Below are positions 16,785 to 25,422 of a stretch of 64,000 nt of DNA, one piece after another. Origin of the DNA: Balneola sp. MJW-20 (GTDB lineage: Bacteria > Bacteroidota > Rhodothermia > Balneolales > Balneolaceae). The notes beneath the pieces are model-generated. The model worked only from the letters and a program-made list of their open reading frames with translations, ran no database searches and was not told the DNA's origin. Position numbers and translations under genes: made by a program. How positions within the stretch are numbered: position 1 is the first letter of the stretch; every line of letters starts with the position of its first letter. The DNA lies in assembly GCF_040811775.1 (NCBI RefSeq), contig NZ_JBFNXW010000001.1, positions 434,001-498,000 of the forward strand, in the 5' to 3' direction.

Positions 16785-18011
16785 TTACTTTCCGAAACTG
16801 ATGACCTTAACCGGATCGGTTCTCGAGGCCACTTTTGCCGGAAGCCAAGAGGCAAGGGTGCACAGTATGGTGGTTACGATCGTAACGATCACAAAATCGA
16901 TCAGGTGAGGCTCAACCGGGGCATAACTCATATAATAATTTTCCTGCGACAGCGGGATGATCTGGAACTCGGATTGCAAATACCAGAACAGCAGTGATAA
17001 TGAGATCCCGATGATCAGGCCAATGAGTGATACCAGCAGGCCTTCCATCAGAAAGATCTGCTTAACTGCTCTGGCTCGGGTCCCGAGGGTTTTCAGAACC
17101 CCGATATCACGGGTTCTCTCTAGCACCATCATCAACACCGCCCCGATTAGGTTGAAGGCAGCCACAATGATCATACCGCTGATGAGAACAGGGATCAGGG
17201 ACTCCTGCAGATCTACCCATTCAAAGATATTCTGGTAGGTCTGTACAAGGGGTTCAGGATAATATGGAAAACCTAGAGTGGCTTTAAGTTCCTGGGCAAA
17301 TTCAAAACTTTGATCCTTGTCAGCAATTCGAAGCTCAATGGACGTTCCCCGGCGATCCGGGAAACCGAATAACTTCTGTGCATGCTGCCGGTCAACGATC
17401 GCAATAAGATCGTCAAACTGATCCATACCTACGCGATAGATCCCTGTGAGCTCAAACTGCTGAATTTCCGGGGACCGTAATCCATCTGCTATCCCATCTA
17501 CTGTATAAACCGTTATTACGCTCCCTATCTCTGCATTTAACTGTTGAGCCAGTTTTTCTCCCAGAATGATACCGGGTTTGCCCCCGTTTTGATTTAAGAG
17601 GTCGAAGGTTCCGGTTTCGACGTATTTTTTAACGGGGTAGTCATCAACATCCCCGGATATACCTTTTAGCAGAGTGCCGCTTACAGCATCTCGGGTTTGT
17701 ATCATAACCTGACCCTGAGTAACGATCTGACGGGAGGTGATCTGAGGATAACGATCCAGAAAAGTATTCAGGGTATCGATCCTCTCAAGAGGTTTGTCAA
17801 CCCAGTGTTCAATGGTAATATCGGCCGCAAAACCATAGATCTTATCGTTGATCGTGGATTTAAAACCGTGGACAATGGACAGTGCAATGAGTAGCCCTGC
17901 AGAGCCAACCGCAACACCACCTATAGCCATGTATTTAATAAACGACAGGAATCCTGATCCTTTTCGTGATCCGCGAAAGTATCGCAGTGCCAGATACCAC
18001 TCAAATTTCAT
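16785..18011 (-). CDS. LolC/LolE-type ABC transporter permease
   Basis: A 408-residue inner-membrane permease of the MacB/LolCE (FtsX) family, probably extracting lipoproteins for sorting to the outer membrane. The N-terminus (residues about 20-50) carries the first membrane helix after WYLALRYFRGSRKGSGFLSF, typical of LolC/E. A periplasmic domain spans about 55-270, and the FtsX core has three helices (GMIIVAAFNLIGAVLMMV, LIGLIIGISLSLLFWYL, FVIVTIVTTILCTLASW) with the cytoplasmic coupling segment ERTRDIGVLKTLGT. Only one permease gene is present here, so it may work as a homodimer. The matching ATPase gene lolD is about 36 kb away. Separated from upstream lysS by an 81-base gap with a hairpin. 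Confidence 0.85.
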   Translation of the reverse strand: MKFEWYLALRYFRGSRKGSGFLSFIKYMAIGGVAVGSAGLLIALSIVHGFKSTINDKIYGFAADITIEHWVDKPLERIDTLNTFLDRYPQITSRQIVTQGQVMIQTRDAVSGTLLKGISGDVDDYPVKKYVETGTFDLLNQNGGKPGIILGEKLAQQLNAEIGSVITVYTVDGIADGLRSPEIQQFELTGIYRVGMDQFDDLIAIVDRQHAQKLFGFPDRRGTSIELRIADKDQSFEFAQELKATLGFPYYPEPLVQTYQNIFEWVDLQESLIPVLISGMIIVAAFNLIGAVLMMVLERTRDIGVLKTLGTRARAVKQIFLMEGLLVSLIGLIIGISLSLLFWYLQSEFQIIPLSQENYYMSYAPVEPHLIDFVIVTIVTTILCTLASWLPAKVASRTDPVKVISFGK

Positions 18012-18042
18012 TCTGATACATTTAATCTGTTAAATGAACCGA

Positions 18043-18062
18043 AGTCCGGTTAACTCCGGACT
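18043..18062 (-). other. Hairpin between lysS and the permease gene
   Basis: AGTCCGG (18043-18049) and CCGGACT (18056-18062) form a perfect 7-bp stem with a 6-base loop. It lies between two same-strand genes and lacks a clear T-run, so it may attenuate or process the transcript rather than end it. Confidence 0.4.
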
Positions 18063-18092
18063 AAGATGCATAAAGCTCAGCCGGAAAGAAAG

Positions 18093-19625
18093 TTAATCGT
18101 GTTCCGGTTTCATCTGGGGAAAGAATAGAACATCTCTGATTGAATCAGAATTAGTCATGATCATTGCCAGTCGGTCAATACCAATGCCGATACCAGCAGT
18201 AGGAGGCATCCCATACTCTAATGAACGAATAAAATCTTCATCGATGGTCATAGCTTCTTCATCACCGCCGGCTCGCAGTTTAGCTTGCTCTTCAAGACGT
18301 TCTCGCTGGTCAATCGGGTCATTGAGCTCCGAGTAGGCGTTAGCGATCTCTTTGCCGTTACAAATGCATTCGAAGCGCTCTACCAATCCCTCTTTGGAAC
18401 GATGCTTTTTGGTAAGAGGACTCATTTCCACCGGATAGTCAATGATGAAAGTAGGCTGTATCAGCTTAGGCTCCACATACTCACCGAAGATCTCGTCTAT
18501 GATCTTACCGGAACCGAAAGAATCATCAATCTCAATATGCAGCTCTTTAGCAGCTTTCTTTAACTCATCCAAAGATTTGCCATAGAGGTCTTTGCCGGTC
18601 TCGTTCTCAATAGCTTCGAACAGGGGGATACGGTCCCAGGGGGCCTTAAAGTCAATTTCATTTTCACCAACCTGCACTTTAGTACTTCCATGCATATCCA
18701 TGGCTACTTTCTGGATCATTTTCTCAGTAAAGTCCATCATCCAGTTGTAGTCCTTATAAGCTACATATAGTTCAACCTGAGTGAATTCGGGATTATGAAA
18801 GCGGGATAAGCCTTCATTTCTGAAATCCTTTGAAAATTCATATACACCATCGTAACCACCCACGATCAACCGTTTCAGGTAAAGTTCGTTGGCGATTCTC
18901 AGATACAGATCCATATCGAGCGCATTGTGGTGCGTAACAAATGGTTTTGCAGCCGCTCCGCCATAAACAGGCTGAAGAATCGGTGTCTCTACTTCCAGGT
19001 ATCCATGATCATTCATGTAGTTTCTCATGGTCTGAACCATGTGCGTACGTTGTCGGAAAGTCTCCCTGACTTTCGGGTTTACCATGAGGTCAACGTATCT
19101 CATCCGGTAGCGCTGTTCTTTATCTGTGAAAGCATCATGGATCACCTTTTCGCCGTCCTCATTCTCAACTTCTTTGGGCACCGGCATTGGATGAATAGAT
19201 TTGCTCAGCAGAACGAACTCTTCGGCATGAATCGTGGTCTCTCCGGTTCGGGTTTTGAATACAAAGCCTTTGATCCCAACGATATCGCCAATATCGACCA
19301 GTTTTTTGAACACGGTGTTATATTCTTCCACACCTACATCGTCTCTGCGTATATAGATCTGAATTTCTCCCTCTGCATCCTGCAGGTTAAAGAATGCAGC
19401 CTTACCCATGATCCTGCGGGTCATTACTCGGCCTGCTACAGCTACAGATTCAGTCTCGGGATTTTCATCGTCCCTTATTAGATCCTCTTGTTTTAAAATT
19501 TCTTTGGAATGATGGCTTACATCAAAAGAGTATGGATATGGGTTTACTCCCATTTCCTGTATCTGCTTTAATTTTTCTCTTCGGATCTCTTCTTGTTCAG
19601 AGAGGGAAACTTCCTGATTAGACAT
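18093..19625 (-). CDS. lysS: Lysyl-tRNA synthetase, class II
   Basis: Charges tRNA-Lys with lysine using ATP. 510 residues, usual for the bacterial class II enzyme. An OB-fold anticodon-binding domain at about 55-165 ([18 protein letters not shown]) precedes the catalytic core: motif 1 around [20 protein letters not shown], motif 2 [20 protein letters not shown], and motif 3 [16 protein letters not shown] near the C-terminus. The substrate loop [21 protein letters not shown] identifies it as LysS rather than AspS or AsnS. Divergent from the phosphopantetheinyl transferase gene, with a 97-base gap. Confidence 0.97.
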   Translation of the reverse strand: MSNQEVSLSEQEEIRREKLKQIQEMGVNPYPYSFDVSHHSKEILKQEDLIRDDENPETESVAVAGRVMTRRIMGKAAFFNLQDAEGEIQIYIRRDDVGVEEYNTVFKKLVDIGDIVGIKGFVFKTRTGETTIHAEEFVLLSKSIHPMPVPKEVENEDGEKVIHDAFTDKEQRYRMRYVDLMVNPKVRETFRQRTHMVQTMRNYMNDHGYLEVETPILQPVYGGAAAKPFVTHHNALDMDLYLRIANELYLKRLIVGGYDGVYEFSKDFRNEGLSRFHNPEFTQVELYVAYKDYNWMMDFTEKMIQKVAMDMHGSTKVQVGENEIDFKAPWDRIPLFEAIENETGKDLYGKSLDELKKAAKELHIEIDDSFGSGKIIDEIFGEYVEPKLIQPTFIIDYPVEMSPLTKKHRSKEGLVERFECICNGKEIANAYSELNDPIDQRERLEEQAKLRAGGDEEAMTIDEDFIRSLEYGMPPTAGIGIGIDRLAMIMTNSDSIRDVLFFPQMKPEHD

Positions 19626-19722
19626 GTATATTGTGAAATTAACGTGTTTATTTTAACAGCAAAGAAAATACCGAATTACTCGGTTAATTGTTAAGGCGAT
19701 AACCAATAAGACACCATCATCA

Positions 19723-20346
19723 TTGCAAATAATCCCAACTTCACATTTTGAGGGACTTCCTGAAGACATGCTGCTTGCTTGTAGTCCCATAAGATCCGAT
19801 CTAAGCACATCGGTTTTATCTGCCCCGGAAAAGACTGAATATGTTCAGTTTAGAAAGCAATCCCGGAAGGATGAATTTCTGACAAGCAGGAAACTCTTAA
19901 ATGATATGATCATCCATTTAGGACTGGATCACAAAAGCATAATACTTGAGAAAGAAGAGGGAGGTAAACCATTTCTACTCATTGAAGATGTAAGAGCCTT
20001 CATCAGTTTCTCTCATTCAAAGAATATGGTTTGGTGTGCAGTATCACAAGAAAGTGATATTGGATTAGATGTTGAGCCAGCCGATCGAAGGATCAGTTCA
20101 GGAATGTTAAAAAGGATTCTTCATGCCAAAGAAACAGGAATTGAAGAAGAGATGGATACAATACAGATCTGGACGATAAAAGAGGCGGCAGTAAAGAAGT
20201 TGGGAACCGGACTCCGAATGAATTTAAACTTAGTAGAAATAGTTAGGGACCATAATGAATTGATTGAAATCAAAATAAATGATGATTATTGCTTCCAAAT
20301 TTGTAGCTTTAAGCAACTAGATCATCAAATATCCATAGCTTATTAA
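19723..20346 (+). CDS. 4'-phosphopantetheinyl transferase
   Basis: Transfers phosphopantetheine from CoA to a serine of acyl or peptidyl carrier proteins. 207 residues, Sfp/AcpT-like, with the conserved order FISFSHS (residues 93-99), IGLDVE (113-118, Mg2+ ligands) and IWTIKEAAVKKLG (149-161). No ATG opens the frame: the first possible codon is TTG at 19723, and an internal ATG at 19768 would drop 15 residues. The TTG is kept because the N-terminal strand belongs to the fold, but no good ribosome site decides it. It may modify carrier proteins of fatty-acid or secondary pathways; no such cluster lies nearby. A very strong terminator follows. Confidence 0.85.
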   Translation: MQIIPTSHFEGLPEDMLLACSPIRSDLSTSVLSAPEKTEYVQFRKQSRKDEFLTSRKLLNDMIIHLGLDHKSIILEKEEGGKPFLLIEDVRAFISFSHSKNMVWCAVSQESDIGLDVEPADRRISSGMLKRILHAKETGIEEEMDTIQIWTIKEAAVKKLGTGLRMNLNLVEIVRDHNELIEIKINDDYCFQICSFKQLDHQISIAY

Positions 20347-20376
20347 GGCACTCATATTTTTTGGTTTGGATTCTAG

Positions 20377-20432
20377 AAAGCTCGGAAATACCTCTTTTGC
20401 CGAATGAAAGAGGTATCTCCGAGCTTTTTTTA
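20377..20432 (+). terminator. Strong intrinsic terminator
   Basis: A 21-position stem (20377-20397 with 20407-20427) has a single mismatch and a short loop and ends in eight T residues (20425-20432). It closes the phosphopantetheinyl transferase gene and insulates the MEMO-like gene that starts 37 bases later. Confidence 0.93.
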
Positions 20433-20468
20433 ATTAAATAATTATCATCTACATAAAAGGCTGCAATT

Positions 20469-21221
20469 ATGAATATATCAACGTATTCAAAAAAAGAGAT
20501 TCGTTCGATGATCGATGAAAAAAGAACGGAGGCTGTTTCGGGATCGACCGTGCGCATGTTATTCGTGCCGAATCATGTGAATGAGGAGAATTTTGATGAA
20601 TTTCTGAGTACTTACAGCCAGATCTGTGGTCAGGAATATGATTCAGTGATCGTAATTGAATCACACACACAGCAGCTCGATAAAAAGCTGTCTATGCCCT
20701 CTAACCTGATATTTAAAACGAAGCTGGGTGAAATTACCGTAAATGATAAACTCAGAAATGAATTCTGTGACGAAGAGGATGATTTCTTTATTGCAGACGA
20801 AGGATACAGTAAGAAAATGAGTCTGTATGACCAGCTTCCTTTCCTGCAAAGCTGTCTGGATGAATTTGAGATCTTAAGCCTTCAAATCGGCGGTTATGAT
20901 CCTGCAATAGTCAGAGAACTCGCCTTTACAATAGATGAACTGATGCTGAACAGGAATTCTCTTATCGTCTTCTGTTGTGATATACCGGCTGGAAAACCCG
21001 CTGAATTGGAAACCCTTCGCGACCTGGTGATTAATAAGAATGACACCGGGTTACTACACTATCTTAACAGCAACGATAAAAATGTAAAAGGAGCCCGAAC
21101 CTTTATGACCGGTATACTTGTAGCAAGAGCATGGGACCTTAATGTTGAATTCAAAGATGACGTTGCCGAGAAATCAAATATTACAGGATTTGCCAGGTTG
21201 CAGCAACAGGTAGCTGTATAA
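20469..21221 (+). CDS. Divergent MEMO-like (AmmeMemoRadiSam protein B-like) protein
   Basis: A 250-residue soluble protein. The layout recalls the MEMO1 family: VRMLFVPNHV (family APHAG, residues about 28-37), YDSVIVIESH (VVxLGPSH), MSLYDQLPFLQ (HSLEVqLPFLQ), LIVFCCDIPAG (viSSDlsH) and GARTFMTGILVARAW (CGxxPixvll). Several residues that form the putative metal site in family members, including the C-terminal Cys and the His of HSLE, are replaced, so it may be a non-catalytic relative. The partner genes of the AmmeMemoRadiSam system are not adjacent. The stop codon abuts the ATG of the DUF2520 gene (TAAATG), indicating one transcript. The family call is tentative. Confidence 0.5.
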   Translation: MNISTYSKKEIRSMIDEKRTEAVSGSTVRMLFVPNHVNEENFDEFLSTYSQICGQEYDSVIVIESHTQQLDKKLSMPSNLIFKTKLGEITVNDKLRNEFCDEEDDFFIADEGYSKKMSLYDQLPFLQSCLDEFEILSLQIGGYDPAIVRELAFTIDELMLNRNSLIVFCCDIPAGKPAELETLRDLVINKNDTGLLHYLNSNDKNVKGARTFMTGILVARAWDLNVEFKDDVAEKSNITGFARLQQQVAV

Positions 21222-22049
21222 ATGGCTTTACCCACCATCTCCATAATAGGTATGGGTAATGTGGGAAGCGCTTTATTTAAAGCATGCAGAGCCGCTGATT
21301 ATAAAATCCATACCCTGTACAATCGATCGGAATCAGAGCTTGCATCCGTGCATACGGGAATGCCGGTACATCTGAAAGAACTTGGAGATCTTACCTTTAT
21401 TACCGTGTCTGATCAGGCACTGGGATCCGTTGCAGAAAGTTTGTCGGATTTACCGGGAGAATGGGAGGGCAAATGTTTTGTGCATTGTTCAGGGACTCTG
21501 AGCTCAGACGTCCTTAACAGCCTGCAAAATCATGGTGCTAATATAGCCAGCTTCCATCCAATGATGTCGGTTAAGACTGATTTATCATCATTTAAGAATA
21601 TCTATTTTGACGGAGAGGGGGATGAGATATGTTTGTCCATGCTTAATGAACTGGCCGGAAGATTGGGTGCCAGGTTTATGGAAGTAGATGCAGCGGATCG
21701 TAAATTTCTGCATGCTGCCTCTGTGGTTGCTTCCAATTATCTCGTAACCCTGGCTGAAGTAGCATCTAAGATCGGTGAAAGGTCAGGACAGCAAAAATCA
21801 GAGGTACTGAAAGCTATGCTGCCCCTGATGAAAAGCACCCTGCGTAATCTCCAGTCAGGAGAACCCCGTGAAGCGCTTACAGGTCCCATTGCCAGGGGAG
21901 AAAAAGAGGTAATCGAAAAACATCTTAGTTTCCTTGGAAAGAATGAAGATGACGGAGAAGTTTACCGGTTACTCGGCAGACTTACACTCGGGCTGGTAGA
22001 TGAAAAGACCCGAAAGAAGTTATCAGCATTGTTTGAAGATGAAAAATAG
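21222..22049 (+). CDS. Rossmann-like DUF2520 oxidoreductase
   Basis: A 275-residue two-domain protein. An N-terminal NAD(P)-binding domain carries the dinucleotide loop ISIIGMGNVGSALFKA (residues 6-21) and NRSE after the second strand. The C-terminal all-helical DUF2520 domain begins around residue 155 (DRKFLHAASVVASNYLVTL). It resembles 6-phosphogluconate dehydrogenase, pantoate reductase and F420-dependent NADP reductase folds, and the line FVHCSGTLSSDVL...FHPMMSV is characteristic of the DUF2520 group. The substrate is unknown. The gene starts immediately after the MEMO-like stop with no gap. A 116-base gap without clear signals follows. Confidence 0.85.
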   Translation: MALPTISIIGMGNVGSALFKACRAADYKIHTLYNRSESELASVHTGMPVHLKELGDLTFITVSDQALGSVAESLSDLPGEWEGKCFVHCSGTLSSDVLNSLQNHGANIASFHPMMSVKTDLSSFKNIYFDGEGDEICLSMLNELAGRLGARFMEVDAADRKFLHAASVVASNYLVTLAEVASKIGERSGQQKSEVLKAMLPLMKSTLRNLQSGEPREALTGPIARGEKEVIEKHLSFLGKNEDDGEVYRLLGRLTLGLVDEKTRKKLSALFEDEK

Positions 22050-22165
22050 GTGATATCTGTTGCCGGCTCTGTTATTTTTAAATATAGCACGGGTCATTGG
22101 TACAGGCTCAATACGCCTAACTGACATCATTCAATCCAGAATCATTTAATATACATCGATTACAA

Positions 22166-22507
22166 GTGAAACAGGAAAACTCAGATCTTTATGATCGTAT
22201 ATACGAGATCGTAAGCCGGATCCCCAGTGGAAAAGTGAGTACCTATGGAGCCATTGCGGCTTATATTGGTTTGGTATCAGGAGCGCGGGTAGTTGGTTAT
22301 GCACTCAATAATCTGGATCTGAGAAACGTTTCAAATTCTGTTCCGGCTCACAGGGTAGTAAACCGGTTAGGTCAGTTAACCGGCAGGGCTCATTTTCCGG
22401 GAGATAGTATGAAAGAACGTCTGGAGCAGGAAAACGTTATGTTTACTGAAGAATATACCGTGGATATTCAACGCCATTATTGGGATCCGCGAGAGGAGTT
22501 AATCTGA
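22166..22507 (+). CDS. Alkyltransferase-like protein (Ogt/MGMT homologue lacking the active-site Cys)
   Basis: 113 residues corresponding to the DNA-binding C-terminal domain of O6-methylguanine-DNA methyltransferase. The HTH segment, the RVVGYALNNL line with the arginine-finger region, and the active-site region are recognisable, but the PCHR motif reads PAHR (residues 60-63), so the alkyl-accepting Cys is Ala. Such ATL proteins are known to bind O6-alkylguanine and hand the lesion to nucleotide excision repair. The best start is GTG at 22166; no clear Shine-Dalgarno is seen. It is followed after 2 bases by a TlpA-like gene, so both may share a message although their functions differ. Confidence 0.88.
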   Translation: MKQENSDLYDRIYEIVSRIPSGKVSTYGAIAAYIGLVSGARVVGYALNNLDLRNVSNSVPAHRVVNRLGQLTGRAHFPGDSMKERLEQENVMFTEEYTVDIQRHYWDPREELI

Positions 22508-22509
22508 TT

Positions 22510-22995
22510 ATGCACAAAATTCTGATCTTACTTGTATTACTATTAAGTCTGTTTAAAGCGGATTCGGATCCGGTATTGGTAGATGCAGATGCGGGACAAA
22601 TACTCGCAGAAGTAGCAAAATTTAAAGGGGACAAGCCGGTTATGGTGAACTTCTGGGCTACCTGGTGTGCTCCTTGTGTTGAAGAATTTCCCTATATGTT
22701 GGAACTATACAGGGAGTATGATAATGACTTTGCGCTCATTCTGGTATCTGGCGACTTTATCGATCAGAGGGATGAGGCTCTGGAATTCCTAAAGGATCAG
22801 GGAGTCAATTTTACCAGCTATTTTAAGAAGGGCAAGGACAACGATTTCATAAGAAAAATATCCAATCAGTGGACTGGTGCTTTGCCTTTCACTATCATAT
22901 ATGACATGGATGGAAACGTCAGTACCTCCTGGGAAGGAAAGGCTGATAAAGAACGATTTGAATCTGAATTACTAAAAGTATTAAACCCTCAGTGA
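22510..22995 (+). CDS. TlpA-like thioredoxin-fold protein, exported
   Basis: A 161-residue thiol-disulfide protein. The start at 22510 gives a hydrophobic signal segment (MHKILILLVLLLSLF) and has GAGGAG at 22493-22498 upstream; a longer frame from 22480 would put ten polar residues before the signal and overlap the ATL gene. The thioredoxin motif FWATWCAPC has Cys53 and Cys56, followed by a cis-Pro segment (GALPFTIIYD). TlpA/ResA relatives reduce periplasmic protein disulfides or cytochrome c haem sites. It abuts a second redox gene (1 base gap), and together they look like a small periplasmic redox pair. Confidence 0.87.
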   Translation: MHKILILLVLLLSLFKADSDPVLVDADAGQILAEVAKFKGDKPVMVNFWATWCAPCVEEFPYMLELYREYDNDFALILVSGDFIDQRDEALEFLKDQGVNFTSYFKKGKDNDFIRKISNQWTGALPFTIIYDMDGNVSTSWEGKADKERFESELLKVLNPQ

Positions 22996-22996
22996 A

Positions 22997-23608
22997 ATGA
23001 ATAAACTGAAAAAGATCATAATACTACCATTGTTGTTGCTTATGTCTGCTGCAACAGCTCAAAATGTTAAAGTATTAAAGTTAGGTGATAGTGCACCACT
23101 GACCGATCTGAAGGTATCGGATGTTTCCGGCAGATCGCTATCCTTAGCAGAAGCAGCAGGGAACAACGGTTTGATGGTTGTTTTTTCCTGTAATACCTGT
23201 CCCTGGGTTGCTAAATGGGAAGACCGGTATAACGGGCTGGCCGAATTAGCATCACAGAATGGAATTGGAATGATAGCACTCAACCCGAACGAGAGGATCC
23301 GAAACAGGGGAGAGTCAATGGATGACATGAAGAAGCGGGCACAGAAGAGTGGCTACAACTTCAGCTATGCTCTCGATAAAGATCATAAACTTGCAGATGC
23401 TTTTGGTGCTACCCGAACTCCTGAAGTGTTCCTTTTTAATGGTGACATGAAGCTTGTGTATCATGGTGCTATTGACGATAACGCTAACGATGCCAACGCA
23501 GTAGAATCAAAGTATGCAGCGGATGCAATTACAATGATGATAGCCGGATCAGCAATAACGGATCCTGAAACCCGGTCACTGGGATGTACCATAAAGCGAG
23601 TTGAGTAA
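22997..23608 (+). CDS. Exported redoxin-domain (AhpC/TSA-like) protein
   Basis: A 203-residue thioredoxin-fold protein with an N-terminal signal peptide (MNKLKKIIILPLLLLMSAATAQN). The redoxin core has VVFSCNTCPWV, a CxxC at Cys65 and Cys68 followed by Pro-Trp, as in a group of Bacteroidota thioredoxin-family proteins related to peroxiredoxins. The cis-Pro segment is ATRTPEVFLF. A final Cys occurs near the C-terminus (LGCTIKRV). The substrate is unknown; it could be a peroxidase or an oxidoreductase. It starts one base after the stop of the TlpA-like gene and ends at a terminator, so these two (possibly with the ATL gene) form one unit. Confidence 0.83.
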   Translation: MNKLKKIIILPLLLLMSAATAQNVKVLKLGDSAPLTDLKVSDVSGRSLSLAEAAGNNGLMVVFSCNTCPWVAKWEDRYNGLAELASQNGIGMIALNPNERIRNRGESMDDMKKRAQKSGYNFSYALDKDHKLADAFGATRTPEVFLFNGDMKLVYHGAIDDNANDANAVESKYAADAITMMIAGSAITDPETRSLGCTIKRVE

Positions 23609-23632
23609 TTTTTACAAAAAACCCTTAGTTTT

Positions 23633-23662
23633 AAGGCTGCGCTTATAGGCGTGGCCTTTTTT
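23633..23662 (+). terminator. Intrinsic terminator after the redox pair
   Basis: A 10-bp stem, AAGGCTGCGC (23633-23642) with GCGTGGCCTT (23649-23658), including two GU pairs, with a 6-base loop and a six-T run (23657-23662). It separates the redox genes from queD, which starts 20 bases later. Confidence 0.88.
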
Positions 23663-23682
23663 ATAATATCAAAATCATATTA

Positions 23683-24072
23683 ATGCCTACCTGGACCTTA
23701 AACACTGAATTTAAATTTGATGCTGCTCATTTTATAGATGGTTATGACGGTAAATGCGGACGCATGCACGGCCATTCTTATAAAGTACAGATGATCGCTA
23801 AGTCTCATAAGTTAAACCCATCAGCCTATCTGGGTTCAGAGGATATGGTGTGTGATTTTAAGGAATTGAAGTGGGCTGCCAGAGATTCTGAAAAAGGAGG
23901 CCTCGATCACGGGGTTCTGAATGATCTGATGCCGGTTAATACTACAGCCGAGCGGATCGCAGAATTTATCCACAAGGAAACACTGAAGAAAATTCCGGAA
24001 GGTATTGAGCTTAAGGTGATCGTCTGGGAAACAGATACCTGCTGGGTCGAATACACGGATCAGGATGTATAA
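23683..24072 (+). CDS. queD: 6-carboxytetrahydropterin synthase QueD
   Basis: Second step of the preQ0/queuosine pathway: converts 7,8-dihydroneopterin triphosphate to 6-carboxy-5,6,7,8-tetrahydropterin. 129 residues, family length. Zinc ligands are visible as FDAAHF (His16) and MHGHSY (His29, His31). The catalytic Cys25 lies in GKCGRMHGH, and LDHGVLND carries the conserved Asp-His. The PTPS fold is shared with eukaryotic pyruvoyl-tetrahydropterin synthase, but coupling to queE decides for QueD. The gene overlaps queE by 8 bases (24065-24072). queC and queF are not in the window. Confidence 0.94.
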   Translation: MPTWTLNTEFKFDAAHFIDGYDGKCGRMHGHSYKVQMIAKSHKLNPSAYLGSEDMVCDFKELKWAARDSEKGGLDHGVLNDLMPVNTTAERIAEFIHKETLKKIPEGIELKVIVWETDTCWVEYTDQDV

Positions 24073-24709
24073 TATCAGCTCAGACAGCATCGAAAAACAG
24101 GCGGGTTCTGCGGATGTGCAATATCCCATTATGGAACACTTTTATACTATACAGGGTGAAGGAGCTCATACCGGACGTGCAGCATATTTCATCCGTACTG
24201 CAGGCTGCGATGTGAATTGCTGGTGGTGTGATGTTAAAGAAAGCTGGGAAGAAGAAGGGCATCCAATTTTAGATGTCAAAACTTTGGTGGAACAGGCTGT
24301 GAAATCTGAGGCTCCATTTGTGGTAATTACCGGAGGGGAACCACTGATGCATGACTTGCTCCCGTTGACCTCAGCTCTGAAGAATAAAGGCTTAGAGGTG
24401 CACATAGAGACCAGCGGATCTTCTCCTTTATCCGGTCGGCTTGATTGGGTTACCTTATCCCCAAAGAGATTTAAAAAGCCTCTGGATGAAGTCTTTCCTT
24501 ATGTAGATGAACTTAAAGTAGTGGTCCTTACCCCAAAAGACCTGAAATGGGCAGAAGAGAATGCTGAAAAATGTCCGGAAGGCACAAAGCTATTATTACA
24601 GCCCGAATGGGATACTCCGGAATCGATTGATTTGATCGTTAAATATGTAAAGGAGAACCCGCAATGGGGTATCAGCCTGCAAACTCATAAATTTCTGGAC
24701 GTGCCATGA
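24065..24709 (+). CDS. queE: 7-carboxy-7-deazaguanine synthase QueE
   Basis: Radical SAM enzyme that turns the QueD product into 7-carboxy-7-deazaguanine on the way to queuosine in tRNA. 214 residues. The [4Fe-4S] motif is GCDVNCWWCDVK with Cys48, Cys52 and Cys55 (CX3CX2C). The upstream FYTIQGEGAHTGRAAYFIR segment is the family substrate and cluster region, and TGGEPLMHDLL is the SAM-binding GGE motif. It overlaps queD at the front and the next gene by 4 bases (ATGA, 24706-24709), giving a tightly coupled queD-queE-SDR unit. Confidence 0.95.
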   Translation: MYNISSDSIEKQAGSADVQYPIMEHFYTIQGEGAHTGRAAYFIRTAGCDVNCWWCDVKESWEEEGHPILDVKTLVEQAVKSEAPFVVITGGEPLMHDLLPLTSALKNKGLEVHIETSGSSPLSGRLDWVTLSPKRFKKPLDEVFPYVDELKVVVLTPKDLKWAEENAEKCPEGTKLLLQPEWDTPESIDLIVKYVKENPQWGISLQTHKFLDVP

Positions 24710-25422
24710 CACCGCAGGATCATCAGTATGTGGTAATAACAGGCGGCAATAAGGGGATCGGTCTTAGTATTGCAAAGGTATTTTCCCGGTTATCCGAATT
24801 CCGGATCATACTGATTGGCAGAAATGAAGCAGATCTTCAGAAAGCCGAAAAAGTTTGTCTTGAGGAAGGAGCCCATTATGTGGAGACGCTGGCTATGGAT
24901 CTCGTGGATCCGGACCCAAAGGTTCTTAGTTATCTGAAAACACTTGAGATCACATTATTGATCAATAATGCGGGATCGTATCTCTACGGTAGTCTGGCGG
25001 AAACAAATAAAGAACAGTTTATCCGTCAATTTGAGCTAAATACGCTTAGCGCGTATAATATTACCCAACCTCTTTTGCCTCAGTTAAAAAAAAGGGACCA
25101 TGCTCTGATTGTAAACATCTGCTCCATAGCATCCCTGCAAGGTTTTGGTGACAGTGGTGCATATGCGATGTCCAAACACGCACTTATCGGATATACCCGG
25201 TCGCTTCGGGAAGAATTGAAGGATGACGGTATTGGTGTGACCGCAATTAATCTGGGACAGACCTGGTCAACATCCTGGAAAGATATTGAAGTGGATCAGA
25301 ATGACCTGATCGATCCGGAAGATGTCGGAAAAATAATCCTTGGCTTAAGTAGTCTTAGTCCACGCACGGTAGCAGAAGAAATAAACCTGATGCCTCAAAA
25401 AGGACAGATACCGCCGGTCTGA
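24706..25422 (+). CDS. Short-chain dehydrogenase/reductase (SDR)
   Basis: A 238-residue classical SDR. The cofactor loop TGGNKGIG lies at residues 12-19, the NNAG motif at 87-90, and the catalytic Ser140, Tyr153 and Lys157 in NICSIAS and YAMSKHAL. IGRN after the second strand suggests NADP(H) preference, which is only a guess. The substrate is unknown. Its coupling to queE by a 4-base overlap is positional; SDRs of the sepiapterin-reductase type act on pterins, so a pterin-related role beside queD-queE is conceivable but not shown. Its stop codon directly abuts the purC stop on the other strand. Confidence 0.88.
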   Translation: MTPQDHQYVVITGGNKGIGLSIAKVFSRLSEFRIILIGRNEADLQKAEKVCLEEGAHYVETLAMDLVDPDPKVLSYLKTLEITLLINNAGSYLYGSLAETNKEQFIRQFELNTLSAYNITQPLLPQLKKRDHALIVNICSIASLQGFGDSGAYAMSKHALIGYTRSLREELKDDGIGVTAINLGQTWSTSWKDIEVDQNDLIDPEDVGKIILGLSSLSPRTVAEEINLMPQKGQIPPV

